From contig NZ_PCPG01000016.1 of the NCBI RefSeq assembly GCF_002979655.1, forward strand, positions 23,428-87,427: a DNA stretch of 64,000 nt. Reading direction: 5' to 3'. The position numbers and the translations under genes are program-made. A model generated the notes under the pieces. The model did not search any database and was not told where the DNA came from. It saw only the letters and a list, made by a program, of their open reading frames with translations. The stretch comes from Microbacterium sp. MYb45 (GTDB lineage: Bacteria; Actinomycetota; Actinomycetes; Actinomycetales; Microbacteriaceae). Shown piece after piece: positions 8,701-17,889 of the stretch (position 1 is the stretch's first letter; each line of letters starts with the position of its first letter).

Positions 8701-11700
8701 TCAGCCTCCGTACGCGGTGAAGGACGCGGTGGTCGTGCGACCGGGCCGCGAGATCGCCGTGCCGGTGCTCGCGAACGACTCGGACCCCGAGGGTGACAAG
8801 GTGTCGCTCCTCAAGGACGGCCTCGAGCTTCCCGACGGGCTGGAGGCGCGCGTCTCCGGTGACCGGGTGCTCGTGCAGGCGCCGAACGGCCCGACCGAGA
8901 CCTCGCTGCAGTACACCGCGGTCGACGCGCGTGGTGCCGAAGCCACGGCGACCCTGCAGATCACGGTCGACGAGGATGTTCCGCTGCAGGCGCCGGTCGC
9001 CCGCGACGACCGGCTGCAGCCGGTGGACCTGAAGGACGGCGGCCTGAGCGCCGACCTCGACATCCTCGCCAACGACGAGGACCCCGACGGCACCACCGAC
9101 AGCCTCACTGTCGAGGTCGGTGAAGGGGGAACGCAGCTCGAGAACGGCAAGGTGCGCGTCACCGTCACCGACGAGCTGCAGCTGATCCGCTACACGCTCG
9201 TCGACCGCGATGACCAGCGGGCTTCGGCATTCATCTTCGTGCCCTCGCGCGCCGACCTGCGCCCGACGCTCACCTCGACGAAGCCGCTCGAGGTCGTCAG
9301 CGGCGAGACCGAAGAGGTTCCGCTGTCGAAGTACGTCACCGTCGCCGGCGGTGGTGACGTGGTGATCACCGAGAAGGCGAAGATCAGCGCGAACCACGCC
9401 GACGGCTCCGACCTGCTCAAGGACGCGAATACCCTCGTCTACACCTCGGCCAAGGGCTTCTTCGGACCGGATTCCCTCACCTTCGAGGTGACCGATGGCG
9501 ATGGGCCGGACGACCCCGAGGGACGCAAGGCCACGCTCAGCATCCCGATCAACGTGCTGCCGCCCGAGAACCAGCAGCCCACCTTCATCCAGGGGCAGGT
9601 CAACGTCGCCCCCGGCGAGCCGGCGACCTCGCTCGACCTGGTCGCCCTCACCGACGACCCCGACCCCGAAGACGAGGGCAAGCACGACTACGCCCTCGTC
9701 GGCGGCGAAGAGAAGGGCATCTCCGCCCGCATCGACGGTGACGACAAGCTCGTCGTCGAGGCCGCATCGAATGCCAAGAAGGGCACCACGGTCACGCTCA
9801 AGATCCGCGTCTCCGACGGCACGACCGAACCGGTCGAGGGCTCGGTCGCGGTCTTGGTCACGGCGTCGACGAGGCCGATGCCGGCGGCGAACACCGATAC
9901 GGTCGCCGAGGCGGATGCGGGCAAGACGATCACCGTGCCCGCCCTCGCGAACGACTACAACCCGTTCCCCGAGACACCGCTGAAGATCGTGACCGCGGTC
10001 GCGGAGTCGGGTTCCGGCGAGGTCACCTTCACCGACAGCGAGGTCACCGTCACCCCGAACGAGTCGTTCGTGGGAACGCTCGTCGTCCGCTACCGCATCC
10101 AGGATGCGACCGAGGATGCCGACCGCGAGGTCAACGGCCAGATCGTGGTCACCGTGCAGGATGTGCCGGATGCGCCAGGAGTCCCGGTGATCGCGAGCGT
10201 GCAGGACCGCACGGTCGTGGTGTCGTTCTCGGCACCATCGAACAACGGCGCCGAGATCACGAAGTACACCGTGAAGTCGGTCGGCGGCAGCGCGTACACC
10301 AAGGAGTGCCAGTCCACCACCTGCACGCTCGACGGTCTCACCAACAACGTCGAGTACACGTTCCAGGTGACCGCGACCAACCGCGTCGGCGAGTCCGATC
10401 CGTCCGCCCTGTCGGCGCCCGCACGCCCCGACGCACGTCCGGACACCCCCAACCCGCCGACCCTGAAGTTCGGCGACAAGTCGCTCCAGGTGTCGTGGGT
10501 CACCCCCACCACGCCGGGCTCGCCCGTCGATCGGTACACGCTCGAGATCTCGCCCGCGCCGCCTTCCGGCGTGACGCAGAAGGAGGTCACGGGCAACTCG
10601 ATCACGTGGGAGGGGCTGGAGAACGGCTCGGACTACCAGGTGAAGGTGCAGGCACACAACAAGGCGCCCGACCCCTCCAGCTGGAGCGGCTGGTCGGCGT
10701 CCGAGATTCCGGCCGGACCTCCGCTGGCTCCGGCTGCCCCGACGACGGTCGAGCTCTCGCCCGTCGGCAACCAGGCGCAGATGCAGGTGAACTGGACCCC
10801 GCCGGACAAGAACGGCGACGCGATCCGCGGCTACAAGCTCGAAGTGCTGCGCGGCGGCCAGGTCGTGCGCACCATCACCCCCGGCCCCGAGGCGAGGAGC
10901 CAGGCGGTCGTCGTCGACACCTCGGAGACGGCGTACACCTACCGCATCCAGGCCTACAACAAGGCCGGCTGGGGCGATATGAGCGCCCCGTCCGCACCGC
11001 GCCGCGGCGTTATCGCACCGGGCGCGCCGACGAGTCTGAAGGTCACCAAGGAAGCCGATCGGGCACTGGTCATCGACTACCGTCCGGGGTCGAGCGGTGG
11101 CGCGTCTCCTGGCGAGATCACCTACCAGTACCGGCTGAACGGCGGCGACTGGAACACGATGCCGGGCAACAAGACCATCGGCGGACTCACGAACGGTCGC
11201 GACTACACCGTCGAGGTGCGGGGCGTCACGCGCCTCGCCACAACGGACTTCGACGGGTCGACCTATGCCGGTGCCGTCTCGAACTCGGCGAGGGGCAACC
11301 CCCACGGGAAGCCATCCGCACCAGCGGTGAGCGCGGAGTCCCTCGCGAGCCAGGTACGCCTGAACTGGAACGCGAACGGCTCGGCCAACGGCCGCGCCAT
11401 CGACACGGTGCAGATCAGCATCGACGGAGGCGGATGGCAGGGCGTCGCGGCGTCGGGCCACGTCGATGTGGGCACCTACAGCGAGTACCACTCCATCAAG
11501 GCGCGGGCGAGGGACATCACGGGCGCCTGGTCGGATGAAAGCGGGACCGCCGGCAACACGGCGCAGGCGCAACCGCAGCCGCGCTGGTGGGCCTCGCAGG
11601 GGGTCGACTCCCGAAACTGCAGTCCCGACACGTGCTACTACCTGAACCTGAACACGGCGAACGTGCCCGCGGGCACGTACATGATCCGCTGCCTCGACAA

Positions 11701-11866
11701 CGGCCAGCCGTACCGCTCGTCGTCCGGACAGGTCTCGACCTACAACCGCTACAACGTGCCTGCCAACGGCACGATCCAGCTCTCGTGCTGGCACGGCGGC
11801 ATGGGCAGGACGCTGCAGGCCGACATCCAGGGCATCGGCGCATCCGAAGGCACCAGCTGGCCATAG
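5777..11866 (+). CDS. Giant Ig-like/FN3 surface protein of the secretion locus
   Basis: A 2029-residue protein anchored by one N-terminal membrane segment (about residues 16-36) with almost everything outside the cell. Residues about 50-370 look like a beta-propeller-type region. An acidic linker follows, then about nine tandem cadherin-like Ig modules of the Big_9 type (from about 398 to 1460), each carrying a motif such as PVLDNDNDPDGD. About five fibronectin type III-like modules follow (about 1463-1930). The last 90 residues form a separate domain with three closely spaced cysteines and a later one. It is the first gene after promoter P1, and a MoxR gene follows 50 bases downstream. A homologous FN3 gene heads the Bifidobacterium PFNA-type cluster. 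The likely role is an extracellular sensor, scaffold or adhesin for the locus; this is inference. The start has a G-rich ribosome site. Confidence 0.85.
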   Translation: MKALSWMRARPKTLASAAGVTVGVIAITTMAFTYEGFPTTKVDLNDGGVWITKTSSLLVGHFNHESTILDGGLRTTSENYDILQAAANVLVVDQSASTVTAIDPARVSLGDSTIIPSSAKVAMGANTAAILDEKSGDLWVVPVKGIASFEIEAAEPIAELGENSDVTVADDGTVFALSGERGEVVTVPVDNEGAPGETSAASVGELDLSVRPTITAVGRTPVVFDEAAGVVTTPGGLRTEVAGAADAVLQQASAETDAVAIATPTALVRVPLDGGEPEQTSVGSEGTAAAPVWLRGCTYGAWAGSATFIRECPGDSNDVNAPIDGAEESASLTFRVNRDVIILNDAVGGAAWMANESLQRVDNWNDLTPPEGETENQEDSTEETVETTLPERSEENTPPIAEDDSYGVRPGATTLLPVLDNDNDPDGDVLVAALAEAQPSIGTVQPINNGGSLQITVGEKASGTASFTYEVDDGRKGKDTAVVTLAVHDWSENAGPTSKRKTSLAVETGGTISYNILPDWIDPDGDDIYLKEVLAAPGDEVDFSKDGQITYKATASLQGRKDVQVTVADAFGKLGTATIALDVRPQGSTNPKTNADHVITRAGEQVTVAPTANDTSTSREQLRLSRVLDTAGATIVPNTANKTFSFMAEKPGVYYVQYQVTTGPKNGEGIVRVDVMPESETDLPPVAVRDVALLPTGGDVLLGVLNNDTDPAGGILVVQSVSLEPSSGISVSVLNHETLRITDQGALEEQVRVKYRISNGSKSAEGEVVVIPIPAPDELLQPIANPDTATVRVGDVVTIPVLDNDTHPSDDVMHVEPELIEPFVDPEDGEAFVSQDTVRFKAGPEAKTVYLTYEVSDSRQQKAAGYVTIQILPIDEENNAAPRPQDLVARALAGTEVNIAVPLDGIDTDGDSVELVGIESSPAKGRITNGPNYFTYEASDGASGVDVFKYRVRDRLGAEGIATIRVGIAPTEQINQPPYAVKDAVVVRPGREIAVPVLANDSDPEGDKVSLLKDGLELPDGLEARVSGDRVLVQAPNGPTETSLQYTAVDARGAEATATLQITVDEDVPLQAPVARDDRLQPVDLKDGGLSADLDILANDEDPDGTTDSLTVEVGEGGTQLENGKVRVTVTDELQLIRYTLVDRDDQRASAFIFVPSRADLRPTLTSTKPLEVVSGETEEVPLSKYVTVAGGGDVVITEKAKISANHADGSDLLKDANTLVYTSAKGFFGPDSLTFEVTDGDGPDDPEGRKATLSIPINVLPPENQQPTFIQGQVNVAPGEPATSLDLVALTDDPDPEDEGKHDYALVGGEEKGISARIDGDDKLVVEAASNAKKGTTVTLKIRVSDGTTEPVEGSVAVLVTASTRPMPAANTDTVAEADAGKTITVPALANDYNPFPETPLKIVTAVAESGSGEVTFTDSEVTVTPNESFVGTLVVRYRIQDATEDADREVNGQIVVTVQDVPDAPGVPVIASVQDRTVVVSFSAPSNNGAEITKYTVKSVGGSAYTKECQSTTCTLDGLTNNVEYTFQVTATNRVGESDPSALSAPARPDARPDTPNPPTLKFGDKSLQVSWVTPTTPGSPVDRYTLEISPAPPSGVTQKEVTGNSITWEGLENGSDYQVKVQAHNKAPDPSSWSGWSASEIPAGPPLAPAAPTTVELSPVGNQAQMQVNWTPPDKNGDAIRGYKLEVLRGGQVVRTITPGPEARSQAVVVDTSETAYTYRIQAYNKAGWGDMSAPSAPRRGVIAPGAPTSLKVTKEADRALVIDYRPGSSGGASPGEITYQYRLNGGDWNTMPGNKTIGGLTNGRDYTVEVRGVTRLATTDFDGSTYAGAVSNSARGNPHGKPSAPAVSAESLASQVRLNWNANGSANGRAIDTVQISIDGGGWQGVAASGHVDVGTYSEYHSIKARARDITGAWSDESGTAGNTAQAQPQPRWWASQGVDSRNCSPDTCYYLNLNTANVPAGTYMIRCLDNGQPYRSSSGQVSTYNRYNVPANGTIQLSCWHGGMGRTLQADIQGIGASEGTSWP

Positions 11867-11916
11867 GCCATCGCTCCCGCCACACGAATTCCCCTACGAC
11901 AAGGAACCCCACACTC

Positions 11917-12888
11917 ATGACAATGACCCCCGAGCAGGCCGCCTGGTTCCAGGGCACCTTCCAGCGACTGGTCGAGAACGTCGACAAGGCGGTGCAGGGC
12001 AAGAAGGAGATCGTCGGTCTCGTGATGGCGTCGATGCTCGCCGAGGGCCACGTGCTCCTCGAGGACGCCCCCGGCACCGGCAAGACGAGCCTCGCCAAGG
12101 CGCTCGCGGCGACCGTGCAGGGCACCAGCGCGCGCATCCAGTTCACGCCCGACCTGCTGCCGTCCGACGTCACGGGTGTGACGATCTACGACCAGCAGTC
12201 GCACCGGTTCGAGTTCCACAAGGGCCCGATCTTCGCGTCGATCGTGCTGGCCGACGAGATCAACCGCGCCTCGCCGAAGACGCAGTCGGCGCTGCTCGAG
12301 GTCATGGAGGAGTCGCGGGTCACGGTCGACGGCGTCACGCACGAGGCCGGTCGCCCGTTCCTCGTCATCGCCACACAGAACCCGATCGAGCAGGCGGGAA
12401 CCTACAAGCTCCCCGAGGCCCAGCTCGACCGCTTCCTGATCAAGACGTCGATCGGGTACCCCGACCTCGCGGTTACGGAGAGCATCCTCGCCGGAGCATC
12501 CGACCGCAACCCGTCGGCCGGCCTGTCGGCGATCATCACCACGAGCGCCGTCGCCGACATGGCCGACCTCGCTGCGACCGTGCACGTCGAGCCGGCCGTG
12601 CTGCGCTATGTGGCGGAGCTTGCCGAGGCGACCCGTGAGGACGGCGCGATCCGCCTGGGCGTCTCGGTGCGTGGTGCCATCGCGATGATCCGCATCGCCA
12701 AGGTGTGGGCCGCTGCGCAGGGCCGCCACTTCGTGCTGCCCGACGACATCAAAGCCCTCGCGCGGCCCGTGTGGCAGCACCGTCTGCTGCTCGACGCCGA
12801 GGCGGAGTTCGCCGGTACGAGCAGCGACACCGTCATCGCTCGCGTCCTCGACGGCGTCGCGGCACCTCAGGCCCGAGCAGCGGCCTGA
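11917..12888 (+). CDS. MoxR-family AAA+ ATPase
   Basis: A 323-residue MoxR ATPase, a chaperone-like AAA+ protein that typically works with a neighbouring DUF58 protein on membrane or secreted partners. Walker A is APGTGKTS near residue 53, Walker B is VLADEINRA, and sensor 1 is IATQNPIEQAGTYKLPEAQ. The characteristic arginine finger region LDRF follows. The ATG at 11917 is chosen because it is preceded by AAGGAA and begins the conserved helical region. Its stop codon overlaps the start of the DUF58 gene in TGATG, so the two are translationally coupled, as is usual for MoxR/DUF58 pairs. Confidence 0.93.
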   Translation: MTMTPEQAAWFQGTFQRLVENVDKAVQGKKEIVGLVMASMLAEGHVLLEDAPGTGKTSLAKALAATVQGTSARIQFTPDLLPSDVTGVTIYDQQSHRFEFHKGPIFASIVLADEINRASPKTQSALLEVMEESRVTVDGVTHEAGRPFLVIATQNPIEQAGTYKLPEAQLDRFLIKTSIGYPDLAVTESILAGASDRNPSAGLSAIITTSAVADMADLAATVHVEPAVLRYVAELAEATREDGAIRLGVSVRGAIAMIRIAKVWAAAQGRHFVLPDDIKALARPVWQHRLLLDAEAEFAGTSSDTVIARVLDGVAAPQARAAA

Positions 12889-14150
12889 TGACCGCGGAGG
12901 CTCTTCAGTCGGCGCCGCCGCAGACGGAACGCGACGCCGGATGGCGTGACATCGCGGCCGTCATCGGCGCGCGCGTGCTGACGCGCCTCCGGAAGATCAC
13001 CGCGGCGATCCGCCCGCTGGCCTGGGTGCTGATGGCCATCGCCGTCGGCTTCTGGGTGATCGGGCAGATCGCCGGCTGGTCGGAGTTCACGATCGCCGCC
13101 GCAGTCATCGCGATCGCCGTGGGCGTGTGCGCGCTGTTCCTCATCGGCCGCACCGCCTACGACGTCTCGCTCGACCTCGCCCGCACCCGTGTGGTCGTGG
13201 GGGAGCGCGCGGTCGGCGCTCTCACCCTGGCCAACCGCGGCAGCCGGGCCATTCTGCCCTCGCGCGTGGTGCTCCCCGTCGGCTCCGGCCGCGGCGAGTT
13301 CGGCATCCAGCGGCTCGCACCGGGGGAGGAGGCGGAGGAGCTCTTCGCCATCCCCACCCAGCGCCGCGGCGTGGTCAAGGTCGGTCCGGTGAGCGTCGTC
13401 CGCGGCGATCCGCTCGGTCTCTTCGAGCGTGCGCACCGCCGTGACGATCCGGTCGACCTGTTCGTGCACCCGCGCACCGTGCTGTTCGACGGCCAGTCGC
13501 TCGGCTACCTGCGCGACCTCGAGGGGCTTCCGGCCGCGGACCTCTCCCGCGACGACGTCTCCTTCCACGCGCTCCTGGAGTACCAGCCCGGAGACGACCT
13601 GCGTCACGTGCACTGGAAGTCCACCGCCCGGACGGGCACGATGATGGTCCGTCAGTACGAGGAGACGCGTCGCTCGCACTTCGTGATCGGTCTGTCCCGC
13701 TCCCTCAACGAATACGCCACGGCAGACGACTTCGAGCTCGGCATCTCCGCAGCGGGCTCGATCGGCCTCCGTGCCCTCCGCGACTCGCAGCGCGTCGACG
13801 TGCGCGTGCAGGGCCGGGAGCTGCCCGCCGGCACCGGCAAGCAGCTGCTCGACTCCCTCGCCGCCGTCGAGAACAGCAAGGCGAAGGAGGGTGGCATCGC
13901 CGACCTCGCCGGCATCGTCTCGGCCACGATGCCGCTCGCCAGCGTGGTGGTGCTCGTGTGCGGCTCCCGCGTGCCCTCCGACGACCTCCGCCTCGCCTGC
14001 TCGCGGCTGCCCTTCGGCGCCAAGGTGCTCGCCGTCGTGACCGACACGACCGCGACCGCACCGACGCTGCGGCGCATCGGCGATGCCGACGTCGTCACGG
14101 TCGGCGCGCTCGAACAGATTCCCCTCGCTCTGCAGAAGGTGCTCGCATGA
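12888..14150 (+). CDS. DUF58 domain membrane protein
   Basis: A 420-residue protein with two adjacent membrane helices near the N-terminus (about residues 40-85), then a cytoplasmic region ending in the DUF58 motif. That motif is visible as LLEYQPGDDLRHVHWKSTA near residue 232. DUF58 proteins resemble von Willebrand A domains and partner MoxR ATPases. The start overlaps the stop of the MoxR gene, and its own stop overlaps the start of the next gene in ATGA. The protein is probably one half of the MoxR-driven assembly or remodelling step at this locus; its client is unknown. Confidence 0.9.
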   Translation: MTAEALQSAPPQTERDAGWRDIAAVIGARVLTRLRKITAAIRPLAWVLMAIAVGFWVIGQIAGWSEFTIAAAVIAIAVGVCALFLIGRTAYDVSLDLARTRVVVGERAVGALTLANRGSRAILPSRVVLPVGSGRGEFGIQRLAPGEEAEELFAIPTQRRGVVKVGPVSVVRGDPLGLFERAHRRDDPVDLFVHPRTVLFDGQSLGYLRDLEGLPAADLSRDDVSFHALLEYQPGDDLRHVHWKSTARTGTMMVRQYEETRRSHFVIGLSRSLNEYATADDFELGISAAGSIGLRALRDSQRVDVRVQGRELPAGTGKQLLDSLAAVENSKAKEGGIADLAGIVSATMPLASVVVLVCGSRVPSDDLRLACSRLPFGAKVLAVVTDTTATAPTLRRIGDADVVTVGALEQIPLALQKVLA

Positions 14151-16543
14151 CCGCGCCCGCCACCGCGTCCGCCCCGCTGGCCCCGCGGCGTTGGATCCTC
14201 GACCTCGGGGCGACGGCGCTCCTCGTCGCGACGTCGCTGGTCGGATTCTGGCCGACCTTCGCCGGGCCCTCCTTCCTCCCCGCCGTCATCGGCGGCATCC
14301 TGCTCGGCCTCGCGATCGCGGTCGTCGCGACGTGGCGTCGCTGGGGCATCCTGATCATCGCGGGGCTCACCGTCGCCGCGTACTTCGTGTTCGGCGCGGC
14401 GTTCGCGCTGCCGCAGACCGCGATCCTCGGATTCATCCCCACGCTCGAGACGCTGCAGAAGCTCGCGCTGGGCACGGTCACGGCGTGGAAGCAGATGCTC
14501 ACCACGGTCGCCCCGGTGGCAGCGGCCGACGGGCACCTGATCGTCCCGTTCCTGCTGGCGCTCGTGGTGACCACGCTGACCGCCTCGCTCGCACTGCGCC
14601 TGTCGCAGGTCGCGTGGGCGCTGCTGCCGGCCGGTGTGCTGCTCATGCTCGTGATCGCGCTGGGCACGCCGGAGCCGGCCTTCCCCCTCGTGCAGGGGCT
14701 CGTGTTCGCCGTGGTGAGCATGTCGTGGCTGGCACTGCGTCAGCTCTGGGCGCCGCAGAACATGGCCGTGTCGGTGAGCGAGGTCGATCCGTCCCGGGCG
14801 GCGCACATGCGCACTCGGCGCCTGCTGGCCGGAGTGGCCGTGCTGGCAGTCGCGGGCGGGGCGGGCGTCGCCACGGCCGCGGTCGCGACCCCCGCACAGC
14901 CGCGTCACGTGTTCCGCGACGTCATCATCCCGCCTTTCGACATCCGCGACTACCCGAGCCCGCTGCAGGCCTTCCGCAAGAACGTGCGCGATGAGGCCGA
15001 GGAGACGCTCTTCACCGTGCAGGGTCTGCCCAAGGGCGCCCGCATCCGCACGGCTGTGATGGACCAGTTCGACGGCATGGTCTACAACGTCACCGACGGC
15101 GGTCCGACGTCGTCGAGCGCGTTCGCTCCGCTGCGGTCGAACATGGCGCCGGAGGCCGAGGGCGTCCCCGTCACGCTGAAGTTCGAGATCGACGAGTACC
15201 GGGGCGTGTGGATGCCGACGGCCGGCGAACTGTCCGAGATCCGGTTCGACGGCGACCGCGCGGAGGACCTGCGCCGCGGCACCTTCGTCAACACGGTGAC
15301 CGGCACGGCCGTGGCCACGCCGAAGCTGACTGCGGGCGACGAGTACGCGGTCGACGCCGTGATGCCGAGCGAGCCCGACGACGAGCAGCTGGCCGAGGTG
15401 GCGTTCGGCAAGGTGTCGATGCCGAAGCCCAGCAACGTGCCGGAAGAGCTGACCTCGCTGGCCGCCGAGACCGTGGCGGGTGCGGAGACGCCGATCGAGC
15501 AGGTGCGGGCGCTGGAGACCTTTCTCTCCGAGGGCGGCTTCTTCAGCCACGGCCTCGAGGGCGAGGTGCTGTCGCGTGCCGGGCACACCGCCGAGCGCAT
15601 CTCGACGCTCGTCGGCGCCGACCAGATGATCGGCGACGATGAGCAGTACGCCGTGGCGATGGCGCTGCTCGCCGGACAGCTCGACATCCCCGCCCGCGTC
15701 GTCATGGGGTACTACCCCGACGACGAGCAGGCGGGAGAAGCGGTCTTCACCGCCACCGGCGACAATGTGCACGCGTGGGTCGAGGTCAACTTCGAGGGCG
15801 TCGGATGGATGACGTTCAACCCGACCCCGCCCGAGGACCAGGTCCCGAACGACCAGAACACCAAGCCCCGCGTCGACCCGAAGCCGCAGGTGCTGCAGCC
15901 GCCGCCCCCGCCGCAGGAGCCGGTCGACCTGCCGCCGACGCTGCCCGACGACCGCGAGTCGGAGGACGAGAGCCTGAACCTCGCCGGCATCATCGGCGCG
16001 ATCCTGCTGATCGGCGGGATCTCGCTCGCGGTGATCGCCGTGCTCGCCTCGCCGTTCATCGTGATCGGCGCGTGGAAGGCCGCGAAGCGCCGTTCCCGTC
16101 GCGCCGCCGCCCGCACCTCCGACCGCATCAGCGGTGGCTGGGACGAGTTGACCGACCGCGCCGTCGACTACGGAGCGCGTCTGGCCCCCGGCGGCACCCG
16201 CATCGAAGAGGCCGCCGTCGTGGCGTCCGCGCTGACGGTCCCGCAGGTGACCGCGCTGGCCGAGCGCGCCGACTCGGAGGTGTTCGGTCCTGCCGAGCCC
16301 AGCCCGCAGGACGTGGAGTCGTTCTGGCACGAGGTCGATGAGATCGTCGGCGGACTCGGCAAGGAGGCCGGCTTCTGGAAGCGCGTCAAGGCGCGACTGA
16401 GCGTGCGGTCCCTGGTCGGCGGCACGGCGGTCTCGAACGGACTGCAGAACCTGAAGGAAGCGGCGGCCGCGCGCGTTCGTCGCGAACCTGGCACCATCAA
16501 GAACAGCACGACGACTTCGTCCTCCGAGAGGGAGACCCCATGA
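14147..16543 (+). CDS. Membrane protein with degenerate transglutaminase-like domain
   Basis: A 798-residue protein with a cluster of about six or seven membrane helices in the first 250 residues, an extracytoplasmic transglutaminase-like domain (about 430-570), a proline-rich linker, a second membrane helix (about 610-635) and a cytoplasmic tail. This matches the DUF3488/TgpA-like architecture found beside MoxR and DUF58 genes. The catalytic triad looks lost. Where families have Gly-x-Cys before the YA helix, this protein reads GDDEQYA. The histidine is kept in NVHAWVEV. The aspartate position reads FNPTP instead of a DPTP-type motif. I therefore expect a structural or binding role, not catalysis. 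ATGA overlaps join it to both neighbours. Confidence 0.85.
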   Translation: MTAPATASAPLAPRRWILDLGATALLVATSLVGFWPTFAGPSFLPAVIGGILLGLAIAVVATWRRWGILIIAGLTVAAYFVFGAAFALPQTAILGFIPTLETLQKLALGTVTAWKQMLTTVAPVAAADGHLIVPFLLALVVTTLTASLALRLSQVAWALLPAGVLLMLVIALGTPEPAFPLVQGLVFAVVSMSWLALRQLWAPQNMAVSVSEVDPSRAAHMRTRRLLAGVAVLAVAGGAGVATAAVATPAQPRHVFRDVIIPPFDIRDYPSPLQAFRKNVRDEAEETLFTVQGLPKGARIRTAVMDQFDGMVYNVTDGGPTSSSAFAPLRSNMAPEAEGVPVTLKFEIDEYRGVWMPTAGELSEIRFDGDRAEDLRRGTFVNTVTGTAVATPKLTAGDEYAVDAVMPSEPDDEQLAEVAFGKVSMPKPSNVPEELTSLAAETVAGAETPIEQVRALETFLSEGGFFSHGLEGEVLSRAGHTAERISTLVGADQMIGDDEQYAVAMALLAGQLDIPARVVMGYYPDDEQAGEAVFTATGDNVHAWVEVNFEGVGWMTFNPTPPEDQVPNDQNTKPRVDPKPQVLQPPPPPQEPVDLPPTLPDDRESEDESLNLAGIIGAILLIGGISLAVIAVLASPFIVIGAWKAAKRRSRRAAARTSDRISGGWDELTDRAVDYGARLAPGGTRIEEAAVVASALTVPQVTALAERADSEVFGPAEPSPQDVESFWHEVDEIVGGLGKEAGFWKRVKARLSVRSLVGGTAVSNGLQNLKEAAAARVRREPGTIKNSTTTSSSERETP

Positions 16544-17889
16544 CGCAGCCAGCGCTCGATCAGATCGCGCCGATCTCCCGTCGCGCGGTCGCCTACGTCA
16601 TCGACGCCCTGATCGCCGGCGGACTCGGCCTCGTTCTCGGCGGTGGCCTGCTGCTCGCCTCGATGCTCTCGGGTGGACTCGAGGCCTCGATCACCGTGCT
16701 CCTCATCGGCGGCCCCATCGTGAGCCTGGTGCTGCTCGCCTGGTTCATCGTGTACACCGTCATGCAGGCGGGCAAGGGCTCGATCGGGATGCGGGCGAAG
16801 GGTCTGCGGCTGGTCTCCGCCGCCGACGGAGAGCCCCTCGGGTTCGGACGCACGCTGCTCCGCAACATCATCTTCGGCCTCGCCGGAGCCATCGTCGTCG
16901 GATACTTCAGCCCGCTGTTCGACGGCTCGGGCCGCTTCCAGGGGTGGCACGACAAGGTCGCGTCGTCGCTGATGCTCGACGCCCGGGTGCCCGCGCCGGA
17001 ACCCGTCGTCGAGGAGGCACCGGTGCCCGAGGCGCCACCGCTCCTGCCGGCACCGTCGTTCGAGCGCCTTCCTCCGGCACCGATGCCGGGATTCGCTCCG
17101 GCGGCGCATCCCGCAGCCGCACCGGCACCCGCACAGGCCGCGGAGCCGGCCCCGCCCGCTGCCCCGGCGCCGGTTGCCCGGAGCTTCACGACCCCGGTGC
17201 AGGACTCCGGCATGATCGCCTACGTCCCCGGTGTCACTCAGCCGCCATCACCCGTGAAGACTCCCGCGCCGGCAGCCCCGGTCGCTCCGGCAGCTCCTGC
17301 CGTCGCGAGCGCTGCTCCCGCACCGGTCGCGGCTCCGCCCGCACCGCCGGCGCCCGTCGCCGCGCCTCCGATTCCTCCCGCACCCGCACCCGCGGCTCCG
17401 CCCGTGCCACCCGCGCCGGTGACGCCGGCAGCACCGCCGGCACCGCCGACCCCTCCGGCCGCACCCGCCGCCGCCCCGGCTGCCGCGGCGCCGGCCACCG
17501 CACCAGCCACAGCCGCCCCCGCGACGGCCGACGACGATCTCGAAGAGACCCGCATCAGCATCCCGGGGCACCGGCTGGTGTTCACGTGGGACGACGGGAC
17601 GCGCATCCCCGTCTCGCGTCGCACGGTGTTCGGGCGCAACCCCGCCCCCGAGGAGGGCGTCGTGGTCGTGCCCGTGCGCGACGAGACCCTCTCGCTGTCG
17701 AAGACGCATTTCGAGGCCGCAGCCGAGACCTCGGGCGGCTGGATCCTCGACCGTCACTCCACCAACGGGCTGACCCTCGTGCGCGAGGGCCAGCGCATCT
17801 CCTGCCCCGCAGGCCAGCGCGTGCCGATCAAGCTCGGCGACGTGATCGAGATCGGCGACCGCGTCGTCATGGTCGGAGGATACGCATGA
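16540..17889 (+). CDS. RDD membrane domain fused to FHA domain
   Basis: A 449-residue protein. The first 150 residues form an RDD domain with three membrane helices and the family motifs SRRAVAYVIDALI and GQ/SIGMRAKGLRLV. Residues about 155-330 form a very long proline/alanine-rich linker. The last 100 residues form an FHA domain with VSRRTVFGRNP, the conserved SLSKTHFE and DRHSTNG signatures. FHA domains bind phosphothreonine, so this protein is a membrane-tethered reader for the kinase encoded 2 kb downstream. It overlaps the preceding and following genes by four bases each. Confidence 0.92.
   Translation: MTQPALDQIAPISRRAVAYVIDALIAGGLGLVLGGGLLLASMLSGGLEASITVLLIGGPIVSLVLLAWFIVYTVMQAGKGSIGMRAKGLRLVSAADGEPLGFGRTLLRNIIFGLAGAIVVGYFSPLFDGSGRFQGWHDKVASSLMLDARVPAPEPVVEEAPVPEAPPLLPAPSFERLPPAPMPGFAPAAHPAAAPAPAQAAEPAPPAAPAPVARSFTTPVQDSGMIAYVPGVTQPPSPVKTPAPAAPVAPAAPAVASAAPAPVAAPPAPPAPVAAPPIPPAPAPAAPPVPPAPVTPAAPPAPPTPPAAPAAAPAAAAPATAPATAAPATADDDLEETRISIPGHRLVFTWDDGTRIPVSRRTVFGRNPAPEEGVVVVPVRDETLSLSKTHFEAAAETSGGWILDRHSTNGLTLVREGQRISCPAGQRVPIKLGDVIEIGDRVVMVGGYA

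Noticed and set aside
5789..11794. A 2001-codon open frame on the minus strand opposite the giant FN3 gene
   Set aside because: It mirrors the plus-strand gene and is open only because of the third-position GC bias. It has Arg/Asp/Val-rich low-complexity composition, no domain and no ribosome site.
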